Below, piece after piece: positions 41,575 to 53,098 of a DNA stretch of 64,000 bases. Under the pieces are notes generated by a model. It worked only from the letters and a program-made list of their open reading frames with translations, was not told the origin of the DNA and did not search any database. Within the stretch, counting starts at the first letter, position 1. Every line of letters starts with the position of its first letter. This DNA comes from an uncultured Pelagibacteraceae bacterium (GTDB taxonomy: Bacteria; Pseudomonadota; Alphaproteobacteria; Pelagibacterales; Pelagibacteraceae): NCBI GenBank assembly GCA_902618975.1, contig CACNCN010000001.1:62001-126000 (forward strand), read 5' to 3'. The translations under genes were made by a program, and so were the position numbers.

Positions 41575-42208
41575 TATTTACCCCTTTATTTTTTTCTACA
41601 TCTATTAATTCTATCCCCCCTGCTCTCTCTCTTGATATTTGTTTTATATAGCTTTGTCTTTTAAGGCCGGAACGTTTTCTATATGTTAAAACAATCGCAC
41701 CTATCATAGAAACAAGTAAAATCATTCCTGAAATCTGAAATAAATGTATGTAGTCTGTATACAGCACAGCACCAATTGAGTGAGTATTAGTAATACCTAA
41801 ATTTAAGGATATGTTGTTAAATGTTTCTATTTCTGGTTTTAATTTCCATCCACCAATTACGATTACTAATTCAAAAAAAATTATTGCACTAATCAGGAAA
41901 CCAATAGGAATATGAGAACTGCTAGTGGCGCTATTTTTTTTGCTTTGAAACCATTCATTCTCTTGTTGTGCAACATTTAACATCATAACAACAAATAAAA
42001 AAAGCACTGCAACTGCACCAACATAAACAATAAGCATAATCATGCCTAAAAATTCAGCTCCACCCATTATAAATAAGCAGGATATGCTAACAAAATCTAA
42101 TATTAAAAAAAAAACAGAATGAACCGTGTTTCTTGATACAGTAACCATTATAGCGGATACAATTGCAATAAATGAAAATATATAAAAAAATATAGATTGA
42201 ATTATCAT
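41564..42208 (-). CDS. nuoJ: NADH-quinone oxidoreductase subunit J
   Basis: [48 protein letters not shown]. Confidence 0.95.
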   Translation of the reverse strand: MIIQSIFFYIFSFIAIVSAIMVTVSRNTVHSVFFLILDFVSISCLFIMGGAEFLGMIMLIVYVGAVAVLFLFVVMMLNVAQQENEWFQSKKNSATSSSHIPIGFLISAIIFFELVIVIGGWKLKPEIETFNNISLNLGITNTHSIGAVLYTDYIHLFQISGMILLVSMIGAIVLTYRKRSGLKRQSYIKQISRERAGGIELIDVEKNKGVNIDV

Positions 42209-42211
42209 TAA

Positions 42212-42697
42212 TTATCTATGAGCACTGTCTGCTTTTATATTTGCCTCTAATATGCTTTCCCATCGATCACCGTTTTCTAACAATTTTTCTTTATTATAAA
42301 ATAATTCTTCTCTTGTTTCAGTCGCAAACTCAAAATTTGGACCTTGAACGATAGCATCTACTGGGCATGACTCTTCACAAAGTCCGCAATAAATACATTT
42401 AAGCATGTCAATATCATAGCGAGTTGTTTTTCTACTTCCGTCCTCTCTTTCAGATGATTCAATCGTAATTGCTTGAGCAGGACATACAGCTTCACACAAC
42501 TTACATGCAATGCATCTCTCTTCACCGTTAGGGTATCTTCTTAACGCATGTTCACCCCTTGCTCTTGGGCTTATCGCTCCTTTTTCAAATGGATAGTTAA
42601 TTGTTTTTTTCTTTTTGAAAATTTCTTTTACTGCAATTAAAAGTCCAGATAAAAAATCTAGCAAAAATATGGTTTTAAAAAATCTTGATATTTTCAT
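42212..42697 (-). CDS. nuoI: NADH-quinone oxidoreductase subunit I
   Basis: Two 4Fe-4S motifs: [16 protein letters not shown] and [16 protein letters not shown]. Confidence 0.97.
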   Translation of the reverse strand: MKISRFFKTIFLLDFLSGLLIAVKEIFKKKKTINYPFEKGAISPRARGEHALRRYPNGEERCIACKLCEAVCPAQAITIESSEREDGSRKTTRYDIDMLKCIYCGLCEESCPVDAIVQGPNFEFATETREELFYNKEKLLENGDRWESILEANIKADSAHR

Positions 42698-42699
42698 AA

Positions 42700-43701
42700 T
42701 TAATTTCCTGGCAATAAGTCAAAATATAATAAAAAACTGGAAGTCAAAACCACATAAAATAAAGAAAAAGGTAGAAAAACTTTCCAGCCTAGTTTCATAA
42801 GTTGATCATATCTGTATCTTGGTACTATGGCTTTAACAAGTGCAAACAATAAAAATAATAAAATAATCTTAATTATTAACCAAATTGGACTGGGTATTAG
42901 AATAAATGGGTAAATATTTATCGGAGATAACCATCCTCCTAGGAATAAAATTGAGCCTATAGCACACATTAGTAAAATATTTGCATATTCTCCTAACCAA
43001 AACATAGCATACATCATTCCAGAATACTCAGTTTGATAACCTGCAACAAGTTCTGCCTCAGCTTCAGGAAGATCAAATGGCGGTCTGTTTGTTTCAGCCA
43101 AAGCAGATATAAAAAAAATTACAAACATTGGAAATAAGGGAATTATGAACCACATTTTTTCTTGTGCCATCACTATGTCTGATAAATTAAGTGAACCCAC
43201 ACATAAAAGTACATTTATTATTATTACACCTATTGAGACTTCATAAGACACCATCTGAGCGGCTGATCTTATCGATCCAAAAAAAGGATACTTTGAATTT
43301 GATGCCCACCCCCCCATAATTATTCCGTATACACCTAAAGAAGAAACAGCAAATAAATATAATATGCCAACATTAATATCTGACAGAACAATGCCTTTCC
43401 CAAATGGAATTACTGCCCATGCAATTAATGCTAAAGTCATTGTAACTATAGGAGCTAAAATAAAAATAATTTTATTTGAGGTAGCGGGTATTATTATCTC
43501 TTTAAAGATATATTTTAAAGCATCAGCTAGTGATTGGAATAATCCAAAAGGTCCAACCACATTGGGGCCCCTTCTTTTTTGTACAAAAGCCCAAACTCTT
43601 CGATCTAGCCAAACTATAAGTGCAACCGCAGTTAATACAGGAAGTATTAACAACATTATTTTGTAAGTTTCTAAAAAAAATATGTTTAAATAATCGACCA
43701 T
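42700..43701 (-). CDS. nuoH: NADH-quinone oxidoreductase subunit H
   Basis: [48 protein letters not shown]. Confidence 0.97.
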   Translation of the reverse strand: MVDYLNIFFLETYKIMLLILPVLTAVALIVWLDRRVWAFVQKRRGPNVVGPFGLFQSLADALKYIFKEIIIPATSNKIIFILAPIVTMTLALIAWAVIPFGKGIVLSDINVGILYLFAVSSLGVYGIIMGGWASNSKYPFFGSIRSAAQMVSYEVSIGVIIINVLLCVGSLNLSDIVMAQEKMWFIIPLFPMFVIFFISALAETNRPPFDLPEAEAELVAGYQTEYSGMMYAMFWLGEYANILLMCAIGSILFLGGWLSPINIYPFILIPSPIWLIIKIILLFLLFALVKAIVPRYRYDQLMKLGWKVFLPFSLFYVVLTSSFLLYFDLLPGN

Positions 43702-45723
43702 TTAACCATCAGTTCCAGTCATTTTTAAATTCATTCTAGAATTTTTACACTCATTCATGGTTTTTGACGCTCTTGCAATAACATTTGAGTGATAATAATC
43801 AATATAATCTAAATCAATTTTTTCCTCTAAAAGTTTTTGATTCAAATTATTTAGCGTATTTTTTTTATTTATTTTTAGAAAATTTATTAAACTATCTATT
43901 AAATAATCTTTATTTTTATACAAAGTTTTATTCTTTATTTTATTCGCAAGATCATTAATTATTAACCAATCCTCTTTAGCCTCACCTGGAGGATAATTTG
44001 CTTTAAAAGCTTTTTGAAGTTTGCCTTCGAGATTTGTATAGTAACCATCTTGCTCAGTGTATGCTGCGGATGGCAATATAATATCTGCCAATTCAGCGCC
44101 TTGGTCCCCGTGAGTGCCAACATAAATTACAAATTCATTTATTTTTTTAAATTTAATTTTATCTTGACCGAACATAAAGACAATTTTAAATTCGTTATTT
44201 TTCAATTTATCAATACAATTTGTTTTTTGACTTGGATCAATAATATCTAAATCATAACAGCCAACTGCAGACGCATTTCTTGATATTAGGTTTAAAGGCT
44301 CCCATGTTTCATTTAAATTATGATTTTTTAAAAAAACTTTAGTTTTATCAAACAAATATCCACTAGACTTAAGTTTAAAGAATGATTCACCAAATATAAT
44401 TGTTGGTTTTTCTGAACTTGAGAAATCTTTGTATAATTTTCCGTTCTTGTCTAAGAAATTATTAAAGTCAGAGGTTTTATTGCTTAAAATTTCATATGGA
44501 TATGTTAAGTCCCCAACATCTCCAAATGAATAAATTTTTGTATTATTTTTTAAATATGTCTTTCTAATTCTAGAGTTTAAAATCGTAGCCTCGTATCTTG
44601 GATTTGTTCCAATTAACAATATGAAATCAGACTCTTCTAACCCATTCAATGTAGTATTAAATATGTAATTTTTTCTTTCGCTTGTATTAATATTTATATT
44701 TTCTGATCGACATTCGATATTTTTACAGTTTAAAATTTTTTCAAAGAATTCTTTAATAGAATAAATTGTCTCCATATTTGTTAGGTCACCAATAAATCCA
44801 CTAATTTCATCTGCACTCGTTGAAACAATTTTATTTTTTATTAATTCTAAACTCTCATCCCATGAGATTTCTTTGAACTGTCCATCTTTTTTAAGAAGAG
44901 GCACATCTAATCTTTGAAATTTTAGTCCGTCACATGCATATCTTGTTTTGTCAGATATCCACTCTTCATTTATATCCTCGTTTATTCTCGGTAGAACTCT
45001 TTTAACTTCCCAGCCATATGTATCTACTCTAATATTTGAACCCACAGCATCCATAACATCAATTGTCTCTGTTTTTTTGAGCTCCCACGGTCGTGCTTCG
45101 AATACGTAAGGTTTAGATGTTAGTGCGCCAACTGGACATAAATCTATTACATTTGCAGATAATTCTGACTCCATAGCCTTTTCAAGATAAGTTGTGATTT
45201 GCATATCTTCACCCCTCCCAATTGCTCCTAACTCAGGCACACCAGCAACCTCGGTTGCAAATCTTATGCATCTAGTGCAGTGAATACATCTTGTCATTTG
45301 AGTTTTTATTAAAGGGCCCATATATTTTTCTGGAACAAATCTTTTATTTTCCTTGTATCTAGATTTATCTATTCCATAAAACATAGATTGATCTTGCAAA
45401 TCACATTCACCACCCTGATCACAAACAGGGCAATCTAATGGATGATTGGCCAAAAGAAATTCCATTACTCCCTTTCTAGCCTTCTCAACCTTCTCTGTAT
45501 TGGTTTTAATTACCATTCCCTCTGTTGCTGGCATCGCACAAGATGCGATAGGTTTAGGTGACTTTTCCATTTCTACTAAACACATTCTACAATTCCCAGC
45601 TATTGATAACTTTTCATGATAACAAAATCTTGGAATTTCTGCGCCTGCTAATTCGCAAGCTTGTAAAACTGTTAGTCCCTCTTCAACTTCTATATCATTA
45701 TCATTAACTTTAAGTTTTATCAT
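43702..45723 (-). CDS. nuoG: NADH-quinone oxidoreductase subunit G
   Basis: CYHEKLSIAGNCRMCLVE, HPLDCPVCDQGGECDLQD; start taken at MIKLKVND (ORF track extends to 45753). Confidence 0.95.
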   Translation of the reverse strand: MIKLKVNDNDIEVEEGLTVLQACELAGAEIPRFCYHEKLSIAGNCRMCLVEMEKSPKPIASCAMPATEGMVIKTNTEKVEKARKGVMEFLLANHPLDCPVCDQGGECDLQDQSMFYGIDKSRYKENKRFVPEKYMGPLIKTQMTRCIHCTRCIRFATEVAGVPELGAIGRGEDMQITTYLEKAMESELSANVIDLCPVGALTSKPYVFEARPWELKKTETIDVMDAVGSNIRVDTYGWEVKRVLPRINEDINEEWISDKTRYACDGLKFQRLDVPLLKKDGQFKEISWDESLELIKNKIVSTSADEISGFIGDLTNMETIYSIKEFFEKILNCKNIECRSENININTSERKNYIFNTTLNGLEESDFILLIGTNPRYEATILNSRIRKTYLKNNTKIYSFGDVGDLTYPYEILSNKTSDFNNFLDKNGKLYKDFSSSEKPTIIFGESFFKLKSSGYLFDKTKVFLKNHNLNETWEPLNLISRNASAVGCYDLDIIDPSQKTNCIDKLKNNEFKIVFMFGQDKIKFKKINEFVIYVGTHGDQGAELADIILPSAAYTEQDGYYTNLEGKLQKAFKANYPPGEAKEDWLIINDLANKIKNKTLYKNKDYLIDSLINFLKINKKNTLNNLNQKLLEEKIDLDYIDYYHSNVIARASKTMNECKNSRMNLKMTGTDG

Positions 45724-45727
45724 TTTA

Positions 45728-47050
45728 TTACTTTTCCAATAAGTGTTGATCAACTAAATAAGGAATGTTTCTCTCTTTTTTAATTACAGGATCAAACTTG
45801 TTTCTTTTTAAAATCTCATCTTTAAAATGTCGTAAAAGACCTTGTACTGGCCACGAGGATCCTTCTCCAAATGCACAAATTGTGTGACCCTCAATTTGTT
45901 TTGTGACATCCATTAACATATCAACCTCATCTCTTGTTGCTTCACCTTGTGCCATTCTTTCCAACATTCTCCACATCCAGCCAGAACCTTCTCTGCAAGG
46001 TGTGCATTGTCCACAACTTTCATGTTTGTAAAACCTTGCAATTCTTGCCATGCATTTAATAATATCCTGATCTTTATTTATAACTACTACACCTGCAGTT
46101 CCAAGACCACTTTTATGATTTACTAAACTGTCAAAATCCATAGTTATAGTTTCACAAATTTCTTTAGGTAGCATTGGCATGGATGATCCTCCAGGAATTA
46201 CTGCTTGCAAATTATCCCATCCGCCAATTACTCCTCCTGCATGTTTTTCTATTAGAGTTTTCAATGGGATTCCCATTTCCTCCTCAACATTACAAGGGTT
46301 ATTCACATTTCCAGAAATACAAAAAATCTTTGTTCCAGTATTTTTAGGTTTTCCAAGAGAAGAAAACCACTTTCCACCTTTTCTTAATATTGTTGGTACA
46401 ACTGCAATAGTTTCAACATTGTTAATAATTGTCGGACATCCATATAAACCTACTAAAGCTGGAAAAGGAGGTTTTAGTCTGGGTTGACCCTTTTTACCCT
46501 CTATACTTTCAAGTAAAGCTGTTTCTTCACCACAAATATACGCTCCTGCACCAAAATGAATAAATATGTCAAAGTCCCAACCAGTGTCTGATGCATTCTT
46601 ACCGATTAGTTTTTTTTCGTATGCTTCATCGATTGCTTTTTGAAGTCTTATCCCCTCATTGTAATATTCACCTCTTATATAAATATAGCATTTATTTGCA
46701 TTAACAGCGTATGAGGCCAGAAAACAACCTTCAATTAATTTATGAGGTTCAAATCTTAAAATATCTCTATCTTTACATGTACCAGGTTCTGACTCATCAG
46801 CGTTTATAACTAGATAATGTGGTCTACTTCCAACTTCTTTTGGTGCAAAAGACCATTTTAAACCAGTTGGAAAGCCTGCACCGCCCCTACCCCTTAATTC
46901 TGATAGTTTTATTTCATTAATAATCCAATCTCTTCCTTTGGAAATTATTTCTTTTGTCTTAGACCAGTCTCCAATTTTTAATGCTCCTTCTAAATCTGAA
47001 TTTATATCGTTATATAAATTTTTAAAAATTCTATCGTCGTCTTTAAGCAT
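45728..47050 (-). CDS. nuoF: NADH-quinone oxidoreductase subunit F
   Basis: [32 protein letters not shown]-like, [12 protein letters not shown]. Confidence 0.97.
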   Translation of the reverse strand: MLKDDDRIFKNLYNDINSDLEGALKIGDWSKTKEIISKGRDWIINEIKLSELRGRGGAGFPTGLKWSFAPKEVGSRPHYLVINADESEPGTCKDRDILRFEPHKLIEGCFLASYAVNANKCYIYIRGEYYNEGIRLQKAIDEAYEKKLIGKNASDTGWDFDIFIHFGAGAYICGEETALLESIEGKKGQPRLKPPFPALVGLYGCPTIINNVETIAVVPTILRKGGKWFSSLGKPKNTGTKIFCISGNVNNPCNVEEEMGIPLKTLIEKHAGGVIGGWDNLQAVIPGGSSMPMLPKEICETITMDFDSLVNHKSGLGTAGVVVINKDQDIIKCMARIARFYKHESCGQCTPCREGSGWMWRMLERMAQGEATRDEVDMLMDVTKQIEGHTICAFGEGSSWPVQGLLRHFKDEILKRNKFDPVIKKERNIPYLVDQHLLEK

Positions 47051-47651
47051 TTTTAGATCCTAATAAAGTTGTTCTATTATGTTCTGGTTCAGAGTTTTTT
47101 CTTCCTCTATAGGAGCCAGGTTTTGGATTTTCACCATTCAAAATTTGGTCAAAAATTTTTGAGGCTTTATTTTTATCCAAATCCTCATAATAATCATCAT
47201 TAATTTGCATCATTGGTGCATTGATACAAGCCCCTAAACATTCAACCTCAGTCCAAGAACATTTTCCGTCGTGAGCGAGAATATTTTGTTCATTTGAAAT
47301 TTTTTCTTTACATGCATCAACTAATTTATATGCACCTCTAATCATGCACGGTGTTGTTGTGCAGACTTGTACAAAATATTTTCCTACTGGAGACAAATTA
47401 TACATTGAGTAAAATGTAGACACCTCATAAACTTTTATGTAAGGCATATTTAACATTTTAGCTATATATTTCATTGCAGCTAGAGGTATCCAGTTGTTAT
47501 TTTGTTTTTGAGCTAAATAAAGTAAAGCCATTACTGCACTTTGTTGTTTTCCTTGAGGATAATTGCTAATAATTTTATTTGCTAATTTTAAATTATCTGA
47601 ATTAAATTCAAATTTATCCGGTTGCTCTTTTGAAACTTTTTTTAAACTCAT
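47043..47651 (-). CDS. nuoE: NADH-quinone oxidoreductase subunit E
   Basis: [29 protein letters not shown]. Confidence 0.95.
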   Translation of the reverse strand: MSLKKVSKEQPDKFEFNSDNLKLANKIISNYPQGKQQSAVMALLYLAQKQNNNWIPLAAMKYIAKMLNMPYIKVYEVSTFYSMYNLSPVGKYFVQVCTTTPCMIRGAYKLVDACKEKISNEQNILAHDGKCSWTEVECLGACINAPMMQINDDYYEDLDKNKASKIFDQILNGENPKPGSYRGRKNSEPEHNRTTLLGSKNA

Positions 47652-48823
47652 CTATCAACCTCTCCAAAAACTATATCCATTGATCCTAATACAGCAGGTA
47701 CGTCAGCCAACATATGTCCTTTTATTAAATAATCCATCGCTTGTAAGTGAGAAAATCCTGGTGCTCTAATTTTACATTTATAAGGTTTGCTACTTCCGTC
47801 TGATATTAAATATACTCCAAACTCACCCTTGGGAGCCTCGACAGCTGTATAAATTTCATCTTTATCAACTCTATAACCTTCAGTAAAAAGTTTGAAATGA
47901 TGTATTAATGCCTCCATTGACTCTTTGATTTCTTTTTTTGGGGGTGGTGAAATTTTTCCATCATTTGTTTTAATTGGTCCTTTTGGCATGTTATCAAGAC
48001 ATTGAATTATAATTTTAATACTTTCTTTCATCTCCTCTACTCTACATAAATACCTATCGTAACAATCGCCATTTTTTCCAACTGGAATTTTAAAGTCAAA
48101 TTGATCATAACAATCATATGATTGGGATTTTCTTAAATCCCAAGCTACGCCCGAGCCCCTTAGCATTACACCGGAAAAAGAATAATCTAATGCATCTTGT
48201 TTGCTAACAATTCCTATATCTACATTTCTTTGTTTGAAAATTCTGTTGTCCGTAAGTAATGTTTCGAGATCATCTATTATTTTTGGAAAAGTTTTACAAA
48301 ATTTGTAAATATCATCATCTAAACCTATCGGTAGATCTTTGTGAACACCTCCAGCTCTAAAATAATTAGCATGCAACCTTGAGCCTGAAACTCTCTCATA
48401 AAAACCCATCAACTTTTCTCTCTCTTCGAAACCCCATAATGTGGGAGTTAATGCCCCAACATCCATAGCCTGTGTTGTTATATTTAGTAAGTGACTTAAA
48501 ATTCTTCCTATTTCGCAAAACATAACTCTTATAAATTGAGCACGAATTGGAACATTTATTTTTAATATTTTCTCTATTGCTAAAGCAAATGCATGCTCTT
48601 GGTTCATAGGTGCAACATAATCAAGCCTATCGAAGTATGGTACTGCTTGAGCATATGTTTTATGCTCAATTAATTTCTCAGTACCTCTATGAAGCAAACC
48701 TATATGTGGATCAGCTTTTTCAACAACTTCACCGTCAAGTTCTAATATAAGTCTTAATACACCATGCGCAGCCGGATGTTGCGGACCAAAATTCAAATTC
48801 ATTGTTTTAGTTTCTTTAGGCAT
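47648..48823 (-). CDS. nuoD: NADH-quinone oxidoreductase subunit D
   Basis: [40 protein letters not shown]-terminus. Confidence 0.97.
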   Translation of the reverse strand: MPKETKTMNLNFGPQHPAAHGVLRLILELDGEVVEKADPHIGLLHRGTEKLIEHKTYAQAVPYFDRLDYVAPMNQEHAFALAIEKILKINVPIRAQFIRVMFCEIGRILSHLLNITTQAMDVGALTPTLWGFEEREKLMGFYERVSGSRLHANYFRAGGVHKDLPIGLDDDIYKFCKTFPKIIDDLETLLTDNRIFKQRNVDIGIVSKQDALDYSFSGVMLRGSGVAWDLRKSQSYDCYDQFDFKIPVGKNGDCYDRYLCRVEEMKESIKIIIQCLDNMPKGPIKTNDGKISPPPKKEIKESMEALIHHFKLFTEGYRVDKDEIYTAVEAPKGEFGVYLISDGSSKPYKCKIRAPGFSHLQAMDYLIKGHMLADVPAVLGSMDIVFGEVDR

Positions 48824-49413
48824 TATTTTTTAGATTGGTTCTTTATATATTTTGTTCCTTCCCAAGGACTTTCATAATCAAAATTTCTATAATTTTGCTC
48901 TAGCTTAACAGGTTCATAGATAACTTTTTTATTTTCCTCGTTATAACGAACTTCATTATGTCCTGTTAATGGAAAATCTTTTCTTAAAGGATGTCCTTTA
49001 AAACCATAATCGGTAAGTATTCTTCTTAGGTCTGGGTGATCTTTAAATGAAATTCCATACATATCGAATACTTCTCTTTCCATCCAATTTGCTGCAGGAT
49101 AAATCGAAGTAATAGAATTTACCATGTCATTCTCTTTTATTTCAAATTCGATCTTTATTCTTTGGTTATTTTCATGACTTAACAAGAGATAAATCATTTT
49201 AAATCTTTTTTCTTTTTCAGGATAATCAACAGCTGTTATATCAATTAATTGTCTAAATTTTGTTTTAGAGTTATTTTTCAAAAATAATATTACTTCAACT
49301 AAATCATTTCCATCAGTAAATAGTTTTAACTCACTGTGTTTTATAAAAGAGTTATTTATTTTTGTTGTAAGTTCTGAATTTATAAATTTTTCTGTAGTTT
49401 CTAAATTAATCAT
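48823..49413 (-). CDS. nuoC: NADH-quinone oxidoreductase subunit C
   Basis: [40 protein letters not shown]. Confidence 0.97.
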   Translation of the reverse strand: MINLETTEKFINSELTTKINNSFIKHSELKLFTDGNDLVEVILFLKNNSKTKFRQLIDITAVDYPEKEKRFKMIYLLLSHENNQRIKIEFEIKENDMVNSITSIYPAANWMEREVFDMYGISFKDHPDLRRILTDYGFKGHPLRKDFPLTGHNEVRYNEENKKVIYEPVKLEQNYRNFDYESPWEGTKYIKNQSKK

Positions 49414-49418
49414 TTTAA

Positions 49419-49934
49419 TTATCTTTCTAAAGAACCTTTATTTCTAATTTTTTTTTGCAACTGCATGATTCCATATAAAAGAGCTTCGGCAGATGGCGGA
49501 CATCCTGGAACATATACATCTACTGGAACAATTCTATCACAACCTCGTACAACAGAATATGAATAATGGTAATACCCCCCACCATTCGCGCAACTACCCA
49601 TAGATATTACATATCTTGGTTCTGGCATTTGATCATAAACCTTTCTTAAAGCTGGAGCCATTTTATTTGTAAGAGTTCCTGCAACTATCATAACATCGGA
49701 TTGTCTTGGACTAGCTCGAGGAGCAGCACCAAATCGTTCAAGATCATATCTAGGCATAGAAGTTTGCATCATTTCTACTGCACAACATGCAAGACCAAAC
49801 GTCATCCAATGAAGAGAGCCTGTTCTTGCCCAATTAACAAGATTATCCATTGATGTAGTAACAAAACCGTTTTCACTAAAATCTTTAGCAATTTTTTCAA
49901 ACTCTTGTGGTATATCTTTTTTTATTTCTTGCAT
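49419..49934 (-). CDS. nuoB: NADH-quinone oxidoreductase subunit B
   Basis: [50 protein letters not shown]. Confidence 0.98.
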   Translation of the reverse strand: MQEIKKDIPQEFEKIAKDFSENGFVTTSMDNLVNWARTGSLHWMTFGLACCAVEMMQTSMPRYDLERFGAAPRASPRQSDVMIVAGTLTNKMAPALRKVYDQMPEPRYVISMGSCANGGGYYHYSYSVVRGCDRIVPVDVYVPGCPPSAEALLYGIMQLQKKIRNKGSLER

Positions 49935-49938
49935 AATT

Positions 49939-50310
49939 TTATTCCCAATCTAAAGCACCTTTTTTCCACTCGTAAATAAATCCAATTGTTAAAATTGATA
50001 GAAAAATCATCATTGATATAAAACCAAATATACCTATTTTACCAAGAGTTATTGCCCACGGAAATAAAAAGGCTATTTCTAAATCAAAAATTATAAATAA
50101 TATTGCGACTAAATAAAATCTTATGTCAAATTCCATTCTAGAGTCATTAAATGGCTCAAAACCACATTCGTAAGGTGAAAGTTTTTCTGGGTCTGGTTTT
50201 TTTGGAGAAAACACAAAATTTAAAAAAATAAATCCACAGCTTAAGACTATGGCAATTATTAAAAATAAAATTATTGAAAAATACTCATTTAAAAATTCAG
50301 TTGGCATCAA
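49939..50310 (-). CDS. nuoA: NADH-quinone oxidoreductase subunit A
   Basis: [39 protein letters not shown]. Confidence 0.97.
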   Translation of the reverse strand: MMPTEFLNEYFSIILFLIIAIVLSCGFIFLNFVFSPKKPDPEKLSPYECGFEPFNDSRMEFDIRFYLVAILFIIFDLEIAFLFPWAITLGKIGIFGFISMMIFLSILTIGFIYEWKKGALDWE

Positions 50311-50416
50311 AATTATATATATGCCTTTTTTAGTTTATTGAAAGCGATGTTAAGTCACGTAATTTAAGGCTATTTTATTAATTTATTTTAAAAAATGATA
50401 ATAATTCTCAATTGGG

Positions 50417-50494
50417 TGGCGGGAGTGACGGGACTCGAACCCGCGACCTCCTGCGTGACAGGCAGGCGCTCTAACCAAGCTGAGCTACACCCCC
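50417..50494 (-). tRNA. tRNA-Asp (anticodon GTC), CCA encoded
   Basis: Reverse complement GGGGGTGTAGCTCAGCTTGGTTAGAGCGCCTGCCTGTCACGCAGGAGGTCGCGGGTTCGAGTCCCGTCACTCCCGCCA folds as a cloverleaf. Confidence 0.97.
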
Positions 50495-50502
50495 TTTTTT
50501 TT

Positions 50503-50578
50503 TGGTGGGCAGTAAAGGACTCGAACCTTTGACCCCCTCGGTGTAAACGAGATGCTCTACCAGCTGAGCTAACCGCCC
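50503..50578 (-). tRNA. tRNA-Val (anticodon TAC), CCA encoded
   Basis: Reverse complement GGGCGGTTAGCTCAGCTGGTAGAGCATCTCGTTTACACCGAGGGGGTCAAAGGTTCGAGTCCTTTACTGCCCACCA folds as a cloverleaf. Confidence 0.97.
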
Positions 50579-50592
50579 AAAAATAAACGCTG

Positions 50593-50621
50593 TTTTACAT
50601 CAACGAAATACTAATGTAAAA
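50593..50621. repeat. Perfect 8-bp inverted repeat TTTTACAT-N13-ATGTAAAA between lon and tRNA-Val
   Basis: Arms at 50593-50600 and 50614-50621. Confidence 0.6.
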
Positions 50622-50632
50622 TACAATTATTC

Positions 50633-53017
50633 TCAGTTTGTCAATACTTTTTGAGATTTGTTGTCTTCTTTAGATATTTTATCTACTTCAACCCACTCGA
50701 CTCTTTTCAACTCTTTAACTAATGCAATTTTAAGCACATCGTCAACTAATTTAACTGGTGTTATTTTTATATCCTCTTTTACTTTCTTTGGAATATCTAC
50801 TAAATCTTTTTCATTTTCTTTAGGAATTAAAACGTGCTTTATACCTGCACGATGAGCAGCTAATAATTTTTCTTTTAATCCGCCAATTGGTAATACTTGC
50901 CCGGTAATTGTAACTTCACCTGTCATTGCAATATTTCTATTTACTGGGATATTTGTAATTGAAGATACTATGGATGTAACCATCGCAATTCCAGCAGAAG
51001 GACCATCTTTTGGAGTTGCACCCTCTGGTACGTGAATATGGAAATCTTTTTTTTCAAAAGTTGGAGGGATAATGCCATATTCTAAACTTTTTGATCTAAC
51101 AAAAGATTTTGCTGCTTTTGCTGATTCTTGCATTACATCACCTAATTTGCCAGTAATTTGCATTCTGCCTTTTCCAGGCATATTAACAGTTTCTATTTTT
51201 AGGATTTCTCCGCCAAACTCTGTCCATGCTAAGCCTGTTACAACACCAACTTTGTCTTCACTTTCAGCCTCACCGTACTTAAATTTTTTAACACCAAGAT
51301 AATCTGAGATATTTTTTTCGTTAACTTCCACACTTGTCTCTTCTCTATTGACAACTTTTTTTACAACTTTTCTTGTTATTTTTGAAATCTCTCTTTCTAA
51401 ATTTCTTACACCAGACTCTCTAGTGTACGATCTTATAATTTCTTTAATAGTTCCGTCTTTTATATTTAATTCACCATCTTTAACTCCATTCTCTTTTATT
51501 TGTTTTGGCACTAAATATTTATTTGAAATGTTAATTTTTTCATCTTCAGTATATCCAGGGATTCTTATTACCTCCATTCTATCCAAAAGAGGTGGTAATA
51601 TATTTAAAGTATTCGCTGTGGTGACAAACATTACGTCAGATAAATCGTAATCTACTTCAAGATAATGATCATTAAAGTTTGTATTTTGTTCTGGGTCTAG
51701 AGCTTCTAATAATGCTGAAGACGGATCACCCCTATAATCATTACCAACTTTATCTATCTCGTCTAATAAAATAAGAGGGTTTTTTGTGCCAGCTTTCTTC
51801 ATCATTTGTATTATTTTACCTGGAAGTGACCCAATATAAGTTCTTCTGTGGCCTCTTATTTCTGCTTCATCTCTAACACCACCAAGTGACATCCTAACAA
51901 ACTGTCTATTAGTTGATTTTGCTATTGATTTACCCAAAGAAGTTTTACCAACTCCTGGCGGTCCAACTAAACATAAAATTGGTCCTTTCATTTTATCCAT
52001 TCTTTTTTGAACAGCTAGAAATTCTATAATTCTCTCTTTAACCTTTTCTAAACCAAAATGATCTTTGTCTAATACCTTTAAAGCATTTGTTAAATCTATA
52101 TCTACTTTATCTTTTTTATACCAAGGTAAATCAACCATCCAATCGAGATAATTTCTTACAACAGTTGCTTCGGCTGACATTGGGCTCATATTTTTTAATT
52201 TTTTTAATTCAGACATACATTTTTTTTGTACATCCTTTGGCATCCTTGCTTTTTGAATAGCTTTATTTAAATTCGAAGTTTCGTCTTTTCCATCCTCTAT
52301 CTCACCAAGCTCCTTTTGAATTGCTTTTAACTGCTCATTCAAATAATATTCTCTTTGAGTTTTTTCCATTTGAGTTTTAACTCTACCTCTAATTCTCTTC
52401 TCAACACCTATTATGCTCGCCTCATTTTCCATGATTTTAATTATAGAATTAAGTCTTTTTTTAACATCTAGTGTTTCAAACAATTGCTGTTTTTCTGATA
52501 TTGTAGCATTTAAATGTGAAGCAACATTATCAGCAATTTTAGATGGATCTTTAAGTTGTTTAATATTGTCAATTACATCGCTTGAAATTTTTTTGTTAAT
52601 GGAAGATAATTTTTCTAATCTTTTAATTGCAGTGGAAGCTAATGGTGTTAAGTCTTCGTTGCTATCAATTTTTTCCTCTAAATATTCAAAATTGCAAGAT
52701 ACATATTTGTTTTCATCAATAAAATCTAATATTTTAATCCTTTTTGTTCCCTCCACTAATACTTTTACAGTTCCGTCAGGAAGTTTTAATAACTGAAGTA
52801 TATTACTTTGGCATCCATAATTAAAAATATCATTTTTATTAGGATCGTCTATTTCTGAATTTTTTTGAGTAACTAAAACAATTTTCTTTTGTCCCTTCAT
52901 AACTTCATTTAATGCAGTTATGGATTTATCTCTTCCTACAAATAATGGTATAACCATGTTCGGAAAAACTACTATGTCTCTTAAAGGCAAAAGTGGTAAT
53001 TTTGTTTTTACATCCAT
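50633..53017 (-). CDS. lon: ATP-dependent protease La
   Basis: GPPGVGKTSLGKSIA, HVPEGATPKDGPSAGIAM (catalytic Ser), KLLAAHRAGI. Confidence 0.98.
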   Translation of the reverse strand: MDVKTKLPLLPLRDIVVFPNMVIPLFVGRDKSITALNEVMKGQKKIVLVTQKNSEIDDPNKNDIFNYGCQSNILQLLKLPDGTVKVLVEGTKRIKILDFIDENKYVSCNFEYLEEKIDSNEDLTPLASTAIKRLEKLSSINKKISSDVIDNIKQLKDPSKIADNVASHLNATISEKQQLFETLDVKKRLNSIIKIMENEASIIGVEKRIRGRVKTQMEKTQREYYLNEQLKAIQKELGEIEDGKDETSNLNKAIQKARMPKDVQKKCMSELKKLKNMSPMSAEATVVRNYLDWMVDLPWYKKDKVDIDLTNALKVLDKDHFGLEKVKERIIEFLAVQKRMDKMKGPILCLVGPPGVGKTSLGKSIAKSTNRQFVRMSLGGVRDEAEIRGHRRTYIGSLPGKIIQMMKKAGTKNPLILLDEIDKVGNDYRGDPSSALLEALDPEQNTNFNDHYLEVDYDLSDVMFVTTANTLNILPPLLDRMEVIRIPGYTEDEKINISNKYLVPKQIKENGVKDGELNIKDGTIKEIIRSYTRESGVRNLEREISKITRKVVKKVVNREETSVEVNEKNISDYLGVKKFKYGEAESEDKVGVVTGLAWTEFGGEILKIETVNMPGKGRMQITGKLGDVMQESAKAAKSFVRSKSLEYGIIPPTFEKKDFHIHVPEGATPKDGPSAGIAMVTSIVSSITNIPVNRNIAMTGEVTITGQVLPIGGLKEKLLAAHRAGIKHVLIPKENEKDLVDIPKKVKEDIKITPVKLVDDVLKIALVKELKRVEWVEVDKISKEDNKSQKVLTN

Positions 53018-53098
53018 ATTATAAATATGGTCATTATAAAAAATAATGCAATAGCAAACTATAAATTATTAACTATGAAAATTTGTAATAACAGTTAT

